A stretch of 64,000 nt of DNA from Ulva prolifera. Taxonomy: Eukaryota; Chlorophyta; Ulvophyceae; Ulvales; Ulvaceae. The notes below the pieces were generated by a model that saw nothing but the letters and a program-made list of their open reading frames with translations, was not told the DNA's origin and did no database searches. Location of the stretch: positions 67,213 through 131,212 of the forward strand of contig CM041201.1 in the NCBI GenBank assembly GCA_023078555.1, in the 5' to 3' direction. Positions 1-22,456 of this stretch are shown in pieces (position 1 is the first letter of the stretch; each line of letters begins with the position of its first letter). The position numbers were made by a program, and so were the translations under genes.

Positions 1-627
1 TCCAAAGAAGGCGAGCGCCTGGTTGACCAGATGCTCAGCTGCGTCTGTGTCGGTGACATCCGCCATGCATCCTGCCACTGGTAAACCTTTAGCTTTCAGA
101 GGCTCCAGCACAGTGTCTAGCTCAGCCTGGTCTCTCGAGCATGTATACACTCGAGCTCCTACGCGGCAAACTCCCTGACAGCAGCTTTGCCAATGCCTGC
201 AGAGGTACAGCGCCGTGAGACACCTGATCAACATGCCTTTTGATCGAGGCCTCTTTCGCAATTCTGGTGGCTAGGCGTTCTAGACATTGGGCGGTCCTGG
301 GCGTGACATTCCCCGCTGTGGCGCTCTGATCGACACGCCGGTTAAGCTCCAACATATGAATGACAATTAGGTCGTTGCATGCCAGCTTTTCTCCTTACAA
401 TGTTTTCCACAGTCTTCGCACGCGCGTTGTGCTTGTATGAATGGGACAACGACATTGCAGACGCAAACGTGAGCGTGCACGACACTTCTGTTCATGAAAG
501 ACCTGTGCATTGACGTACTTGGCACGAGCAGCGACGCTGCCGTCGGCATGAACACACCTTTCGAGCCTCCGGTGATCAGAACACACTTCCTGTCCATTCC
601 GAAACGTTCAAATGTGCGCTCAGCCAT
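1..627 (-). pseudogene. Tropinone-reductase-like SDR, copy A (5' part, frameshifted)
   Basis: Short-chain dehydrogenase/reductase of the classical NAD(P)-dependent type. Exon 1 (627-558) starts at an ATG and encodes the beta1 strand and TGGSKG of the cofactor-binding motif, ending in phase 1 before a GTGTGT donor. Exon 2 (196 to the window edge) starts after TGCAG and supplies GIGKA, so the joined motif is TGGSKGIGKA. The exon then reads the usual GARVYTCSRD strand and a DVTD segment. Compared with the sibling copy at 6136-4882 one base is missing near 162, which brings a TAG stop into frame at 161-159. The window cuts the gene within a base or two of the exon 2 donor, so exons 3-5 lie to the left. 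The 5' flank is near-identical to that of the copy at 13317. A sequencing error at this single base cannot be excluded. Confidence 0.8.
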
Positions 628-1333
628 CGTGCCGCGCTTCAGTCTACGTCAAGGAGGCGCTCCTCAAATGCTCAGTCGAATGTCGAGCAGTGTGGTGCTC
701 GGCATTGCCTTACAAGACTTAAACTGGATGTTGACAAACGACCAACACAGTTGCAGTGACTTGTCTCGATTCGCTGCTGCCGCTGCTGATCTGCCTTGCC
801 CCGCGCCACGTGAAGGCACCGGCTCAACACTTTCAGACGCTGAAACAGACACCAAACAATCTATGGCATATGCAGATGCTCAATAGCTGTTATATAGATG
901 CATCTAGTATCTGATGTGGGGGCATTTCTCTTGCGGAAACATGCCTGCTTTGAGCCCGGTGTGGTACAACTCTTCAGGAGGCAGCTCTTCTCATGCTTGG
1001 CGCAGCACTGTACATACATGTGTGGCAGCAAAGCAACTGCAATGGCCTACACCAGGCACATGGGAATGCACGTGATGTTACCATTCTACTGCATAGATCA
1101 TGCATCCATAAGGACCACTACTGCATTTTGGGATCCAGCCCCACGCCGTTACGACACACACACCATGCATGTGGATACCTGCAGCCACAGTGAAGCGCCT
1201 CCAGCATCGGATGCTCAGAGGGTTGCAATCTCGACAGGTACCCACGGCACACTGGCCATGGCCGTTGGGGGGGCCTGGAGATGGCTGCCAGGGAGACACT
1301 CTGTCGGACAGCGGCACTACGGGGGCAGAGAGC

Positions 1334-1379
<46 letters not shown>

Positions 1380-1417
1380 AACAAAAAAAAAAAAAAAAAA
1401 AAAAACAAAAAAAAAAA

Positions 1418-1462
<45 letters not shown>

Positions 1463-1601
1463 TGCCCAGCCATACACCTGTTCGGCAGGTGCGCCTGTTT
1501 ACATATACACTGGTCTATAGTCTGCGACAGACAACCCAGAGAACAGGCTGCACCGCCGCCGCCGCGGTCAGCGGCCGCAACGCGCATTTGTCCACAATAC
1601 C
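628..1601. other. Intergenic spacer, SDR copy A to partial ATPase copy
   Basis: No gene is seen. The spacer is a near-copy of 13318-14199 and differs mainly by a large expansion of a homopolymer tract. It holds the shared 5' flank of the SDR and the region downstream of the ATPase stop codon. Confidence 0.6.
1335..1462. repeat. Poly-A then poly-C tract
   Basis: An A tract of roughly 80 bases, broken only by a few single C bases, runs directly into a C tract of about 43 bases. At the equivalent place in the second duplication unit (14040-14061) there is only a run of about 22 C and no A tract. The tract lies about 140 bases downstream of the ATPase stop codon on the minus strand. It may be a genuine expansion or a sequencing/assembly artefact. 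The lysine-, proline- and glycine-repeat reading frames across it are not genes. Confidence 0.85.
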
Positions 1602-4593
<2,992 letters not shown>

Positions 4594-4721
4594 CTGCACG
4601 CATGCATGTGTACATGTGGACCAGGTGGGGCATCACTGCACGCTTCGTATTACACAAAATCGATCGCGGAACAATGACGCAGTGTACCGGACGACGTTAA
4701 AAGATTCGCTAGATCAGCCTG

Positions 4722-4878
4722 CGTTACATGGGGTCTGAAATTTCTAATCTGTGTTGGGTCAGTCACCCCGAAAAATCATGATTACCTATACCTAGCGGAG
4801 TACCTAGAAAACCCAGCGTTACGCGTGACATGGCGAACGATTTCATTTAGTACGGTATTGCTCCCATCTCCGGTGGTC
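4722..4878. repeat. Dispersed non-coding repeat at the duplication junction (copy 1)
   Basis: A segment beginning near GCGTTACATGGGG and containing CCTAGCGGAGTACCTAG and CCCAGCGTTACGCGTGACAT. It recurs at 17154-17312 (same duplication) and, diverged, at 63509-63672. It is AT-richer than its surroundings and shows no reading frame. Sequence identity with the 17 kb copy stops at its right end, which is the unit 1 / unit 2 junction at about 4876-4882. It may be a short non-autonomous mobile element; I could not define terminal inverted repeats or target-site duplications. Confidence 0.7.
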
Positions 4879-4881
4879 AAG

Positions 4882-6136
4882 TGGGCCGCCGGCCACGGAG
4901 GAGTTGAAGTTGATCGATGGTGAGCTGGAGCTGGCAGAGGTGCAGTGCAGAGCGCACGTTGGTTGCCATCATCACGTCAAAGTCCTCTGCGGTCGCATCC
5001 TCAGCCTGGCGGCGGCGGTTCGTGCCGACATTGTTGACGAGAACATCCAGCTGCCCTGGAATCATGGATATTGTTGAGCCTGTTTGCAACTGAGGTGAAG
5101 TAAGCGTAAATGACTGGTGCAGGAGCTCCTAGGAGATACGGGATCAATGCCAGCTGTGTGAGTGTTGGAATTTCAAGCGAAGTTCGATTGGTTGTGCCCA
5201 CACCTTCCATTTGCGGACAGCTGATGACATCCCGGCATATCATAGAACGTGAAGGACACGGCATGCCACTAGCGTGAGTTCAGGCCTTGCGCATGCGACG
5301 ACACAAACACTCATGATCTACTAGCTCAGCGACACACACATTGCCTGCCATGTCGAAGCTGCATTTGGCAAGCGTCGTGAGCAGGTGACTGTGCCAGCTG
5401 GCCAGCAGCAGGCTTGCTGATGAGAGTGGTATGGCATTCGGTGCCAGCATATGTTACTTCTGGTGCTCAGAAGTGGTCTGTGTTACAAGGATGAAGGTGG
5501 CAGGGGTCTGTGACACACCTCTGAAGAAGGCAAGAGCTTGACTGACCAGATGCCCAGCTGCGCCTGTGTCAGTGAAATCAGCCCGGTAGCCTTCCACTGA
5601 TAGACCTCTGGCCTTCAGAGGCTGCAGCACAGTGTCTAGCTCCGCCTCGTCTCTCGAGCATGGAAACACTCGAGCTCCTACCGCAGCAGATTCCTTGACA
5701 GTAGCTTTGCCAATACCTGCAGAGGTGCAACGCCATGGATCACCTGATCAGCATGTTTTTCAAAGACGCCTCTTACAGCGAGGCTCGTGGCTCAGCGTTC
5801 GAGGAAATGAACGGCCCGGTGCGTCGAATTTACCACTGATCGACACGCCGGTTGCACCTTCAACGTAATGAAAGCCAACTAGGTCGAGACGTGCGAATGA
5901 TCTCACCCGATAACTGCTTTCAAAGTCTTGGCACGCGCTGTGCTTGTGTAAACGTTCAAGTGATTGCCGACGAAAACGTGATCAAGCCCGACACTGCTGT
6001 TCCCGTAGACACTGTGCACTGACATGCTTAGCTATGGCAGCGACGCTATCGTCATCATGAACACACATTTCGAGCCTCCAGTGACCAGAACACAGTTTGT
6101 ATCCAGTCCGAACCGTTCAAATGTGCGGTCAGCCAT
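4882..6136 (-). pseudogene. Tropinone-reductase-like SDR, middle copy, truncated by the duplication junction
   Basis: Exon 1 (6136-6067) starts with MADRTFERFG. Exon 2 (5716-5519, 198 bases) is open throughout and reads GIGKATVKES then GARVFPCSRDEAEL. Exon 3 starts at 5055 (GQLDVLVNNVGTN, the NNxG motif). The exon 1 donor base is T instead of G, so the splice makes TGGSKC rather than TGGSKG and loses a glycine of the nucleotide-binding motif. Exon 3 is frameshifted near 4930 by a small deletion and ends at the junction (4882), before the active-site Tyr-x3-Lys. Its 5' flank is a diverged relative of the flanks of copies A and B, so this is an older paralogue. What is unusual is that exons 1 and 2 remain open and lie upstream of ATPase exons in matching phase. 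Confidence 0.8.
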
Positions 6137-7217
6137 CGTACCGCGCTTCAGTTCAGGTGAGATTCATTCCACACATGCTCCGCTGTGACTCTTCAGCAGT
6201 GCGGTACTCGACCTTGCCTTGGAAGCCTTGACATTATGAATGACAGAAGGTACACATGGAGGCGGGGTTTGGTCTCGAATGCGCTGCTTCCGCTTCTGAC
6301 GTTCCTCTCCCCGCGCCACATGCAGGCGCTCGCTCAATGCTTTCGGACACTGCAACAAACATCAAAACGTCTATGCCACATGTACATGCTCGACGGCTGT
6401 GTATCAGCGTCATTCTTTCGGTGATGTAGGGGATCCTCTCTTCCAGGCAGCTGCTGTGAGCCAGGAGTGACTCCATGTTCAGAAGCCAGCTCTGCTGTCA
6501 TGCTTGGCGTAGCATCGTGCACACATGTGTAACTGTACATGTGTACGAAGGACAAAGTATGCCAGGCAGGTAGCATCGCAGGCAACAAGCAGGGGAGCCT
6601 CACAACCACACAACCAGCAACACGCAGCACAGACCAGCACGCCCATGCAACCGAACACATCAGCACTCACCGAGGCCGCTGTACACACATGCGTGGGATG
6701 CATCTCCCCTCGCTCGCCGGCTGTTGGTCGCCTGTGCGGGGACTTTGCCGGCCGCCGCGCCGCCTGTTCCGCGTGATCCAGCGCCCGGGCACGTCCCGAG
6801 GTAGTGTGCGCAGCCGCTGCCTGCTAGGCAGGGTGGGCAATGCGGGGCTGTCGCCTCCACACGTGAACACCGCAGCGCTAGGAGTGCGTGGCACGCATGC
6901 GCAGTGCGCACGAGCCCCTAACCCCTAACCCCTGCTGCTGTCGAGCCCCGGTGCTGCCTGTCGGGTTAGGGGTTAGTGCGCACGAGCCCCGGTGCTGCCT
7001 GTCGGCGGCCGCCCGGAACGCATGCTCGCGCTTGCAAGCATGACAAATTGCCAACAGCATGTGCAAGCAAGGAGTGCTAGCATCTATACACGGGCGAGGT
7101 GTCAGCCGCGTGCGTTCAAGCAGCCACCCTGCTAAGCGTGCCTGACACAGTAGCTGCAGAGATGCCAGGTCCGCAAATTTCCGCTTGTTGTTTGTTGGAG
7201 GAGCGTCAGATGCGGCA
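6137..7217. other. Spacer between SDR copies
   Basis: No gene is recognised. The part nearest 6136 is diverged SDR 5' flank. The rest contains the telomere-like inverted motif at 6915-6976 and otherwise unremarkable GC-rich sequence. Confidence 0.5.
6915..6976. repeat. Telomere-like inverted motif
   Basis: CCCCTAACCCCTAACCCC (6915-6932) is followed 30 bases later by GGGTTAGGGGTTAG (6963-6976), an inverted pair of TTAGGGG-type units. A GTGCGCACGAGCCC block flanks both (about 6905 and 6977), so the whole looks like a small fold-back with a local duplication. The arrays are too short to call a real interstitial telomere. Confidence 0.6.
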
Positions 7218-9893
7218 CTAGAAGCGGGCGCCGCTGGAGGCGGCATCCCCCTGGGCCTCGGCATAGATGCCCATCACGCTGTGGCCACCGTCAACGGCGA
7301 GCGTCTGCCCCGTCATGTACGCCGCCGCCGGCGACGCCAGGAAGGCCATCACCGCTGCACCCGCCGCCGCTGTCGCTATCGCACATGCATGGGCGCTGAG
7401 GTGCCATACACGTGGCCATGTTTGGGTTCCTCGGTGTCAGTGGCATGTGTGCACGCCGGAAGAGGGGTGGGCGCACCGGCGATCTCGGCGGGGTGGCCGA
7501 TGCGGCCGAGCGGCATGCGGCCAAGCACGACGGCCTCGTACTGCGGGTCGGCGTGCAGCGCGGCGGCGGCGGCGTTGACGCGGATGCCGTCCCGCGCCCA
7601 CTCACACGCGAGGTTCTTGGTCAGCTGGTTCAGTGAGGCTGCAGCAGCGCTGGCACGGTGTTTGTGCGAGGCATCTGTGGCTGACGGGTTCAGCAAAGTT
7701 CCAAAGCACCAAGTGGCTCCCACGTACTTGGGGTGACACGCTTGAGGGGGGCCCGGGTGTGGGCTGTTGTGATCACGGTGGAAGAGAGGGGGGGGGCCAT
7801 CCAGGCTGGGGCAGCGTGCAAGGGGTCTGGTGTCCCAGCACTATGCAAACACACTATGTACCACAGATTCCCGCTGTAATTCTGGAAAATGGTCAATGTG
7901 CTGTGAGCGGCCTCGGCAGGCCTAACAGGGGTGCAAGTGACTGTGCAATGCAGCAGGCTAAACTGCAAAACTGTGTGGCGCAGGGGCCACGTGAGGCCTA
8001 GTGATCAACACCTCCGTCACCCGCAGCAGCCACAGCGGCCAGTTCGCACACATGCATGCATGCTCACTCGCTCACGTTTGCAGGAGCCCTGCCAAGTCTG
8101 CCATTTGATCAAAGGTGAAAAAGCCTCACCTTTGGTCATGGCGTACATGCAGCCGCTCTTCATCGCCTGCGGCTCCCGCTCGCCACGGACGAGTGAGCAC
8201 AATGCTACCGCCCGCCTTGGCCAGCGCCGGGTGGCACAGCTGGCTCAGCTGAAGCGCGGACTGCACGTTGGTGGCCATCAGGAATGCGAGGTCCTCCGCT
8301 GTGGCGTCGAGGGCGGCCTTGCGGAGGTTGGTGCCCACATTGTTTGATCAGCACGTCCAGCTGCCTGCATGGAATTTAACGGTCTGACTACACACATAGA
8401 TGCTCAGCCTTTGGCCTGTCTCTTCAAGGCATCGTGCGGCTGAAGTGAGGCTGTAGAAGTGTGTATGTTGGCCTGTTGGTCCCATCACACTGCAGCGTGA
8501 AGAGGCCTGAATGCTCACCTAGCTGTGTGCAACACCCGATCCGCCTCTTCCAGGCCACACCCTGACAATCATGCGAAGATTCGCATGCAATCGACATCAG
8601 CGGCGGGTGTGATCACAACCACAGTCAACACTGATGTATGTGAAGCAGTCTGCATCGTGCGCAAGCAAGGACAGGCCTGCCCCACACGCAGCATGCAGCT
8701 GTAGAGGTGCCCCATGTCGTTGCGTGACAGGGCTTATTGCTACGTAGTCGTGAGTGGCATGGTGATGCATGGAATGGAAATGCCGCCCGGGTACAGTGTG
8801 TGGCAGAGCTGACCAGACATCCCGTGAACATTGCCGATTCCCACCACGGTCCGCACAGACCATGGTGATTTGCTTCTGGATGTCAGTATGCACTCGCTTT
8901 TAAGGATGCTAGTTAGTGATGTCGATGGGCTCTACTGCCTGGTTCTCTGCGATGAGCGGCTGTACTGATACAAGGTTCTGCCTGCCAGTGGGATTGACAG
9001 TGGTAATGTGCACTGATGGAAAGCAAATGCCTTAAATGATCCCATAACAATGGATGCATACCGTCAAAGAACGTCATCGCTTTCGCCACCAAGTCTTGGC
9101 ATCTTCGAGGTTGCAAACATCTGCCGGGGAGCCTCCGACGACATGGCCTTTGTCGCTGAGGTTGGCGACGGTCCTGGCTCAGCCTTCCGCTCGTCTCGGG
9201 CACATGTGTACAACCTTCGCTCCGAGCTTTGCAAACTCTCAACGACGGCCTGCCTATGCCTGAATCTCGCGGACCTGTCAACTTACTGTGAATCAGTGGG
9301 TGATGCTCGTGTTGAGGCCCTGACGTGCGCATGCTGTTCCCAAACCGCCTGTCTTGACTCTGGTGTCAGACACATAAACTATCACTGAGCAAGATGACAT
9401 GCAAAGGCGTCTGAGTGGTATGTCTTGACATGTGTCCCGCATAATTGTATTCCTGGTTTACTTTCAAGAGTGAAGACGGCCTGCACCGGGATGTTGATGC
9501 ATGATCTTGCCCATCCATTGACAGGTGGGCCCCAGCTGAGATGCATATAGCACATGACTGGACACTGGCTGACATTTGACACATACTCGTGATCTCATGG
9601 ACACAACAGCTGTTGACAACGCTGTCTCTGTACTGATGCGATGGAAAGCTGATTGCGTTCACCAGCATCGGCTGCATGACCGTCCTGGCCTGGCTTCCCC
9701 AAGCACATGGCTTCAACTTTTAGGTCATTCTCAGGAAACGTGAGTGCAAGATCGAAATCATTCAATGTTATTTCCTTTATCAGTGGCTGGAGATTCACCC
9801 CATGTTTGACGCACCTGACGTGCCACCGGTGACCAGGACGCACTTGCCTTCCATCCCGAACAGCTTGGACGTGTAGCTGGCTGCACTTGCCAT
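7218..9893 (-). pseudogene. SDR paralogue C, tropinone-reductase-like, frameshifted
   Basis: Five exons can be traced: 9893-9815 (MASAASYTSKLFG, then VLVTGGTSG), 9259-9062 (GIG, then RLYTCARDE), 8364-8130 (GQLDVLI then LRKAALDATAED, ending CMYAMTKG, the active-site Tyr-x3-Lys), 7638-7477 ([21 protein letters not shown]) and 7354-7218 (AVMAFLASPAAAYMTGQTLA, DGG, stop TAG). Exons 4 and 5 are clean. Exon 2 lacks a base in GIG-(K/R)-A and another near 9085. Exon 3 has an extra A inside the NNVG motif (about 8345) and two further shifts near 8190. In this state it cannot make an SDR. It differs clearly from the other three copies, so it predates the segmental duplication. Confidence 0.8.
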
Positions 9894-11027
9894 TGTCAAA
9901 GTACATATGACGATGTGGAAGAAGAAAAGTTGAAAAAGTTCCACTTCGTATATCGCTGACGATCTACATGAGAAGAGCTGTAGATATGCGTGGAGAAAGC
10001 GTCGCTATCGCGATCGCAAACGACGGGCGTGCAAAGTCAAACGGGGCTATTGCACGTGGGCATCGTCAAACAGAAGAATGTTCCATCATACAAGTTGCCA
10101 GTGCTCTTCAGGTAGTTCTGCCGAGCTCAGGATCGCGGACTATGCAGAACTGTGTTGCGCGCATGAACATGTGTCGGGGTACCAATAGCCATGGCAGGGA
10201 ATACAAAGAGTGATATGCACAACCTCCTTTCGGGCTTTGCAAGTCTGTGTGAGTGACTAACATGACGTGACGCAAGTGATTGACGATGTTGCGCTGGCTG
10301 CTGCGAGCTCTCTATTCAGTCGGTTTGCAGGCGAAATCAGCAGAGGTGATGTGAACGAGCATGCAGTGTGCATGTCACACTGACGAGGTGGATGCAGATC
10401 ATGGGCCATGTGCAGCAACATTGACTTGGAAGTGACTTGGCTACGCTTTGGGATGCTTGTGTAGCCTTATGTGGAAGCTGCAGTTTGCAGGGGTACAGCG
10501 GCTGTGCCTCATTGCCAGAGCTTTAACACCACAGCATGCTGCTGGGGACCGTGGCAAGGTCATACGGATCTATTGTTGAATTCCTTGGCACGATCAATCT
10601 GTAATTCTGTGATCATATGTGGCTTTGTATCGCAAGTTCATGTATTCTGCCCATAGTCACATACGTCAGGCATGAACAGAACGGCAATCAAATCGTGCTG
10701 ACGCAGCACATGACTGGTTACATCGGGTAGCTGTTGGCATTCCCAGGATGCACCACTCCGTTGACTGGAGCAAAACACACATTTCCCGGTGGATTTGAAA
10801 AATCCTGCAGGCCACCCTGAAAGCCCGTCCTTTTGCAGCCCCAACAACGAGCACCCACGCCATCTCTGTGCACACCACATGCACACGGGGCCATGGAGTG
10901 GTTTTATTACAAAAATGTCAACGGGTGCGAACAGAAAAATCTTTTTGTTTACAAATCTGTGAATGGGCCCATGCAGTGGCCGGTCTGAAACGTGGCAGTT
11001 TTCAAGCGCACGTCACCACGACTTGCG
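9894..11027. other. Spacer between SDR C and SDR B
   Basis: No gene, RNA or recognisable repeat was found in this 1.1-kb stretch. It is AT-richer than the exons. It includes the 5' flank of SDR C and the 3' flank of SDR B. Confidence 0.5.
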
Positions 11028-13317
11028 CTAGCATGGCTGGTAGTCTGCGGCCACGTGGAACCCATTGGCGGACATGCCGCCGTCGATGGGCAGCACATGC
11101 CCGGTGATGAAGGACGCTGCAGCCGAGGCGAGGAAACACCATCACACCTGCACACACACACCTCCTCAAGCACCGGCCGGCACACATCACACACCCACGT
11201 GGGTTGTATCGGTGGCAAATTGGATGCAGGAACAAGACAGGCTGATGCGGGCAGCGACTTGATGGTGGCCCACGGCGGCAGCAGAATGGGGTTGGTGGTC
11301 ACTCGACTGCGAAGCTGCACCGGTATCCCAGACTACAATGGTGGACTGCATCTCCCAGGATCGATGTTGAGCGTAACGTCCGTGGCGTATTTTCAATTCA
11401 GGCCGCGGCCAAACACGGGGCCCTTGATGTACCCCGACGCAACCGTCTGCGTTCGGGGCCGCAATAGAACCCAGCACAACCACAGCGCGGTGACCTCGCA
11501 TGACGGCATCGCGAGGCGCTTTGGCATCACAGAATCCGTCTCGCAGGGGGCACCTGAGAGTGACAAGGGGCGCGCCCGACGTCTCCTCCGGCTCGGCGAT
11601 GCGGCCGCAGCGGCAGTGCGCGCCAGCACACCCTGCCGGAAGCCTTCGTCCTGCAGCGGCCTGCCGCACGAGTGGCGTCGCGGCAAACCACGGCGCGACC
11701 GCGTTGACGCGGATGCCGTCCCGCGCCCACTCACACGCGAGGCTCCCGGTCAGCTGATTCAGCGCCGCTGCATACACCCCGCTGGGCTGGCACAGGCTGC
11801 CGCAGGGCACGGTTCCCTGGTGCCTCCGTGCATGCCAGATTCTATGCAAGCTGCCCGTGAGTAGCATGTCTTGCGGTAGCCGATTCCGCTGTTTGTGCGC
11901 TTTGCCCCATGAGACCCCTGTGTCATCACGTGTTTGTCCAGGCAATTCATGTAGATCCTGGGAGGTGCACTTCGATGCAAAGACAGATGTGGACTGTGCG
12001 TTTGGATTGGCTTACCTTTCGTCATCCCGTAGACGCATCCGCTCCACAGCGCCAGCGGGCCGCCAGCCACGGAGGAGTTAAAGATGATGGATGGTGCGCT
12101 GGATCTGGCGAGGTGCGGCCGGCAGAGCTGACAGAGACGCAGTGCAGAGCGCACGTTCGTTGCCATCATCATGTCAAAGTCCTCTGCAGTCGCGTCCTCA
12201 GCCTGCCGGCGGCGATTCGTGCCGACGTTGTTGACCAGAACATCCAGCTGCCCTGAAATCATGGACATCTTTGAGCTCAGCTGCAGCTGAAGTTGACGAT
12301 TTAGAGGGCGCGTACAGGAGGGGGTGCAGGCCTATTGCCACCTGCGCATTGTTCGATGCTGAATGCCATTGGATGTACCCTTCCATTCCGTAATGAAAAG
12401 CAGATGACGTCCCTACCCTGCAGAAGACATCAAGGCCATGGCATGCCACCAGCATGAGGTCAGGCCTGAGGTGTTCGGTGAAAGTCACTCACGCTTGTAC
12501 CGGCTCGGTGGCCTGGATTCGGAGCTAGGTGGGCGAAAAACTTGCCAATGTCTAGCTGCATTTGGCACGTGTCCGGGAGCAGGAGGCTGCGCAGGTTGGC
12601 CAGTGTCAGGCCCGTGAAAGAGATCTGGAATGCGGTGCCAGTACATCTTCCACCTTGGTGCTGAGCAGTGATCTGTGACACACCTCCAAAGAAGGCGAGC
12701 GCACTGATTGACCAGATTCTCAGCTGCGTCTGTGTCGGTGACATCCGCCATGCATCCTGCCACTGGTAAACCTTTAGCCTTCAGAGGCTCCAGCACAGTG
12801 TCTAGCTCAGCCTGGTCTCTCGAGCATGTATACACTCGAGCTCCTACCTCGGCAAACTCCCCTGACAGCAGCTTTGCCAATGCCTGCAGAGGTGCAGCGC
12901 CGTGAGACACCCGAGTAACATGCATTTTGATCGAGGCCTCTTTCGACAATTCTGGTGGCTAGGTGTTCTAGACGTTGGGCGGTCCTGGGCGTGACATTCC
13001 CCGCTGTGGCGCTCTGATCGACAAGCCGGTTAAATCTCCAACATATTGAAAGAAATTTAGGTCGTTACATGCCAGCTGATCTCCTTACAATGTTTTCCAC
13101 AGTCTTGGCACGCGCGTTGTGCTTGCATGAATGGGACAACGACATTGCAGACGCAAACGTGAGCGTGCACGACACTTCTGTTCATGAAAGACCTGTGCAT
13201 TGACGTACTTGGCACGAGCAGCGACGCTGCCGTCGGCATGAACACACCTTTCGAGCCTCCGGTGATCAGAACACACTTCCTGTCCATTCCAAAACGTTCA
13301 AATGTGCGCTCAGCCAT
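11028..13317 (-). pseudogene. Tropinone-reductase-like SDR, copy B, multiply frameshifted
   Basis: Exon 1 is 13317-13248 and exon 2 is 12883-12684. Exon 3 is 12252-12016 and is open, with NNVGTNRRR, NSSVAGG and GCVYGMTKG. Exon 4 starts at 11767 ([20 protein letters not shown]). A last exon at about 11140-11028 reads FITGHVLPIDGGMSANGFH before TAG. Relative to the open middle copy, exon 2 has an extra G near 12860 and an extra base near 12703 (200 bases instead of 198). Exon 4 shifts frame after FAATPLVRQ, and the last exon has an extra T before FLASAAASF. With at least four lesions it is a pseudogene unless the assembly is locally poor. Copy A shares its flanks and is its counterpart in the left unit. 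Confidence 0.8.
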
Positions 13318-14199
13318 CGTGCCGCGCTTCAGTCTACATAAGGGGGGGCGCTCCTCAAATGCTCAGTCGAATGTCGAGCAGTTTGGTGCTCTGCATTGCC
13401 TTACAAGACTAAAAGTGGATGTTGACAAACGACGCAGTTGCAGTGGCTTGTCTCGAGTGCGTTGCTGCCGCTGCTGTTCTGCTTTGCCCCGCGCCACGTG
13501 AAGGCACCGGCTCAACACTTTCAGACGCTGAAACAGACACCAAACAATCTATGGCATATGCAGATGCTCAATAGCTGTTAAATATATGCATCTAATATCT
13601 GATGTGGGGGCGTTTCTCTTGCGGAAACATGCCTGCTTTGAGCCAGGTGTGGTACAACTCTTCAGGAGGCAGCTCTTCTGTCATGCTTGGCGCAGCACTG
13701 TACATACATGTGTGGCAGCAAAGCAACTGCAAGTGCCTACACCAGGCACATGGGAATGCACGTGATGTTACCATTCTACTGCATTGATCATGCATCCATA
13801 AGGACTACTACTCCAATTTGGGATCCAGCCCCACGCCGTTACGACACACACACCAGGCATGTGGATACCTGCAGCCACAGTGAAGCGCCTCCAGCATTGG
13901 ATGCTCAGGGCTCAGGAGGGTTGCAAACCCGACAGGTACCCACCGGCACACTGGCCATGTCCGTTTTGGCTGGCCTGGATATGGCTGCCCATGTATACAC
14001 TCTGTGTAGGACTGCTGCACTCCGGTGTCATCTATCCAACCCCCCCCCCCCCCCCCCCCCCGCCCAGCCATACACCTGTTCGGCAGGTGCGCCTGTATAC
14101 ATATACACTGGTCAATAGTCTGCGACAGACAACCCAGCGAACAGGCTGCACCGCCGCCGCCGCGGTCAGCGGCCGCAACGCGCATTTGTCCACAACGTC
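13318..14199. other. Spacer, SDR B to ATPase 3' end
   Basis: No gene is seen. The spacer is the counterpart of 628-1601 and carries a run of about 22 C at 14040-14061 where the left unit has the long A/C tract. Confidence 0.6.
14040..14061. repeat. Poly-C run
   Basis: A run of about 22 C, the short counterpart of the A/C tract at 1335-1462. Confidence 0.85.
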
Positions 14200-21929
<7,730 letters not shown>

Positions 21930-22456
21930 GGTCGACGCGGTTCAGCTAGCAGCCACTGCTGATCGGGTAAGCCTTGCACGTGGTTGGCGAAAATTTGAAT
22001 AACATGATCTAGTTTTGCTTGCTTAGTATTTTCGGCCGAGTGGGATCGGCGGGCTGTGCATTTGCAACATCGCAGCACTGCCTGGACAACATTCCAGACC
22101 CACAATTGCACATCTGGCGATGCAATAACGCACGTATTCGTACAAATGAGTTCTGAATATGCTTTCCATCATGTGTCCCATCTTTGAGCAACTAGTACGA
22201 CTGCCACAACAGATGCTCCCATCATCCTGCGGATGTGTGTCGAGCGGGGCAACTTGAACGTCGGATTTGTTTCAAGCCGCGCGTTGTAAGAACCCAGAAG
22301 GTGTCACCAATCCAAATGAGTAGCTGCAGCTCTGGTGGTCTCCAAGTATAATTGAGCTGATGCCGAGTAGCCGATGTGTGCGTCAGTGTCGAGAGGAGCT
22401 GCGTCGGACCTGCTGTTGCGTTGCAGTAGACCATCTTTCAGGCGACGCCAATAGCA
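21930..22456. promoter_or_regulatory. Divergent intergenic region, ATPase (-) / ICMT (+)
   Basis: About 530 bases separate the two start codons and must hold both promoters. It is AT-richer than the exons. I see no convincing TATA box or named operator. Confidence 0.4.

Noticed and set aside
6915..6976. True interstitial telomere
   Set aside because: Only two to three units per arm; too short to claim.
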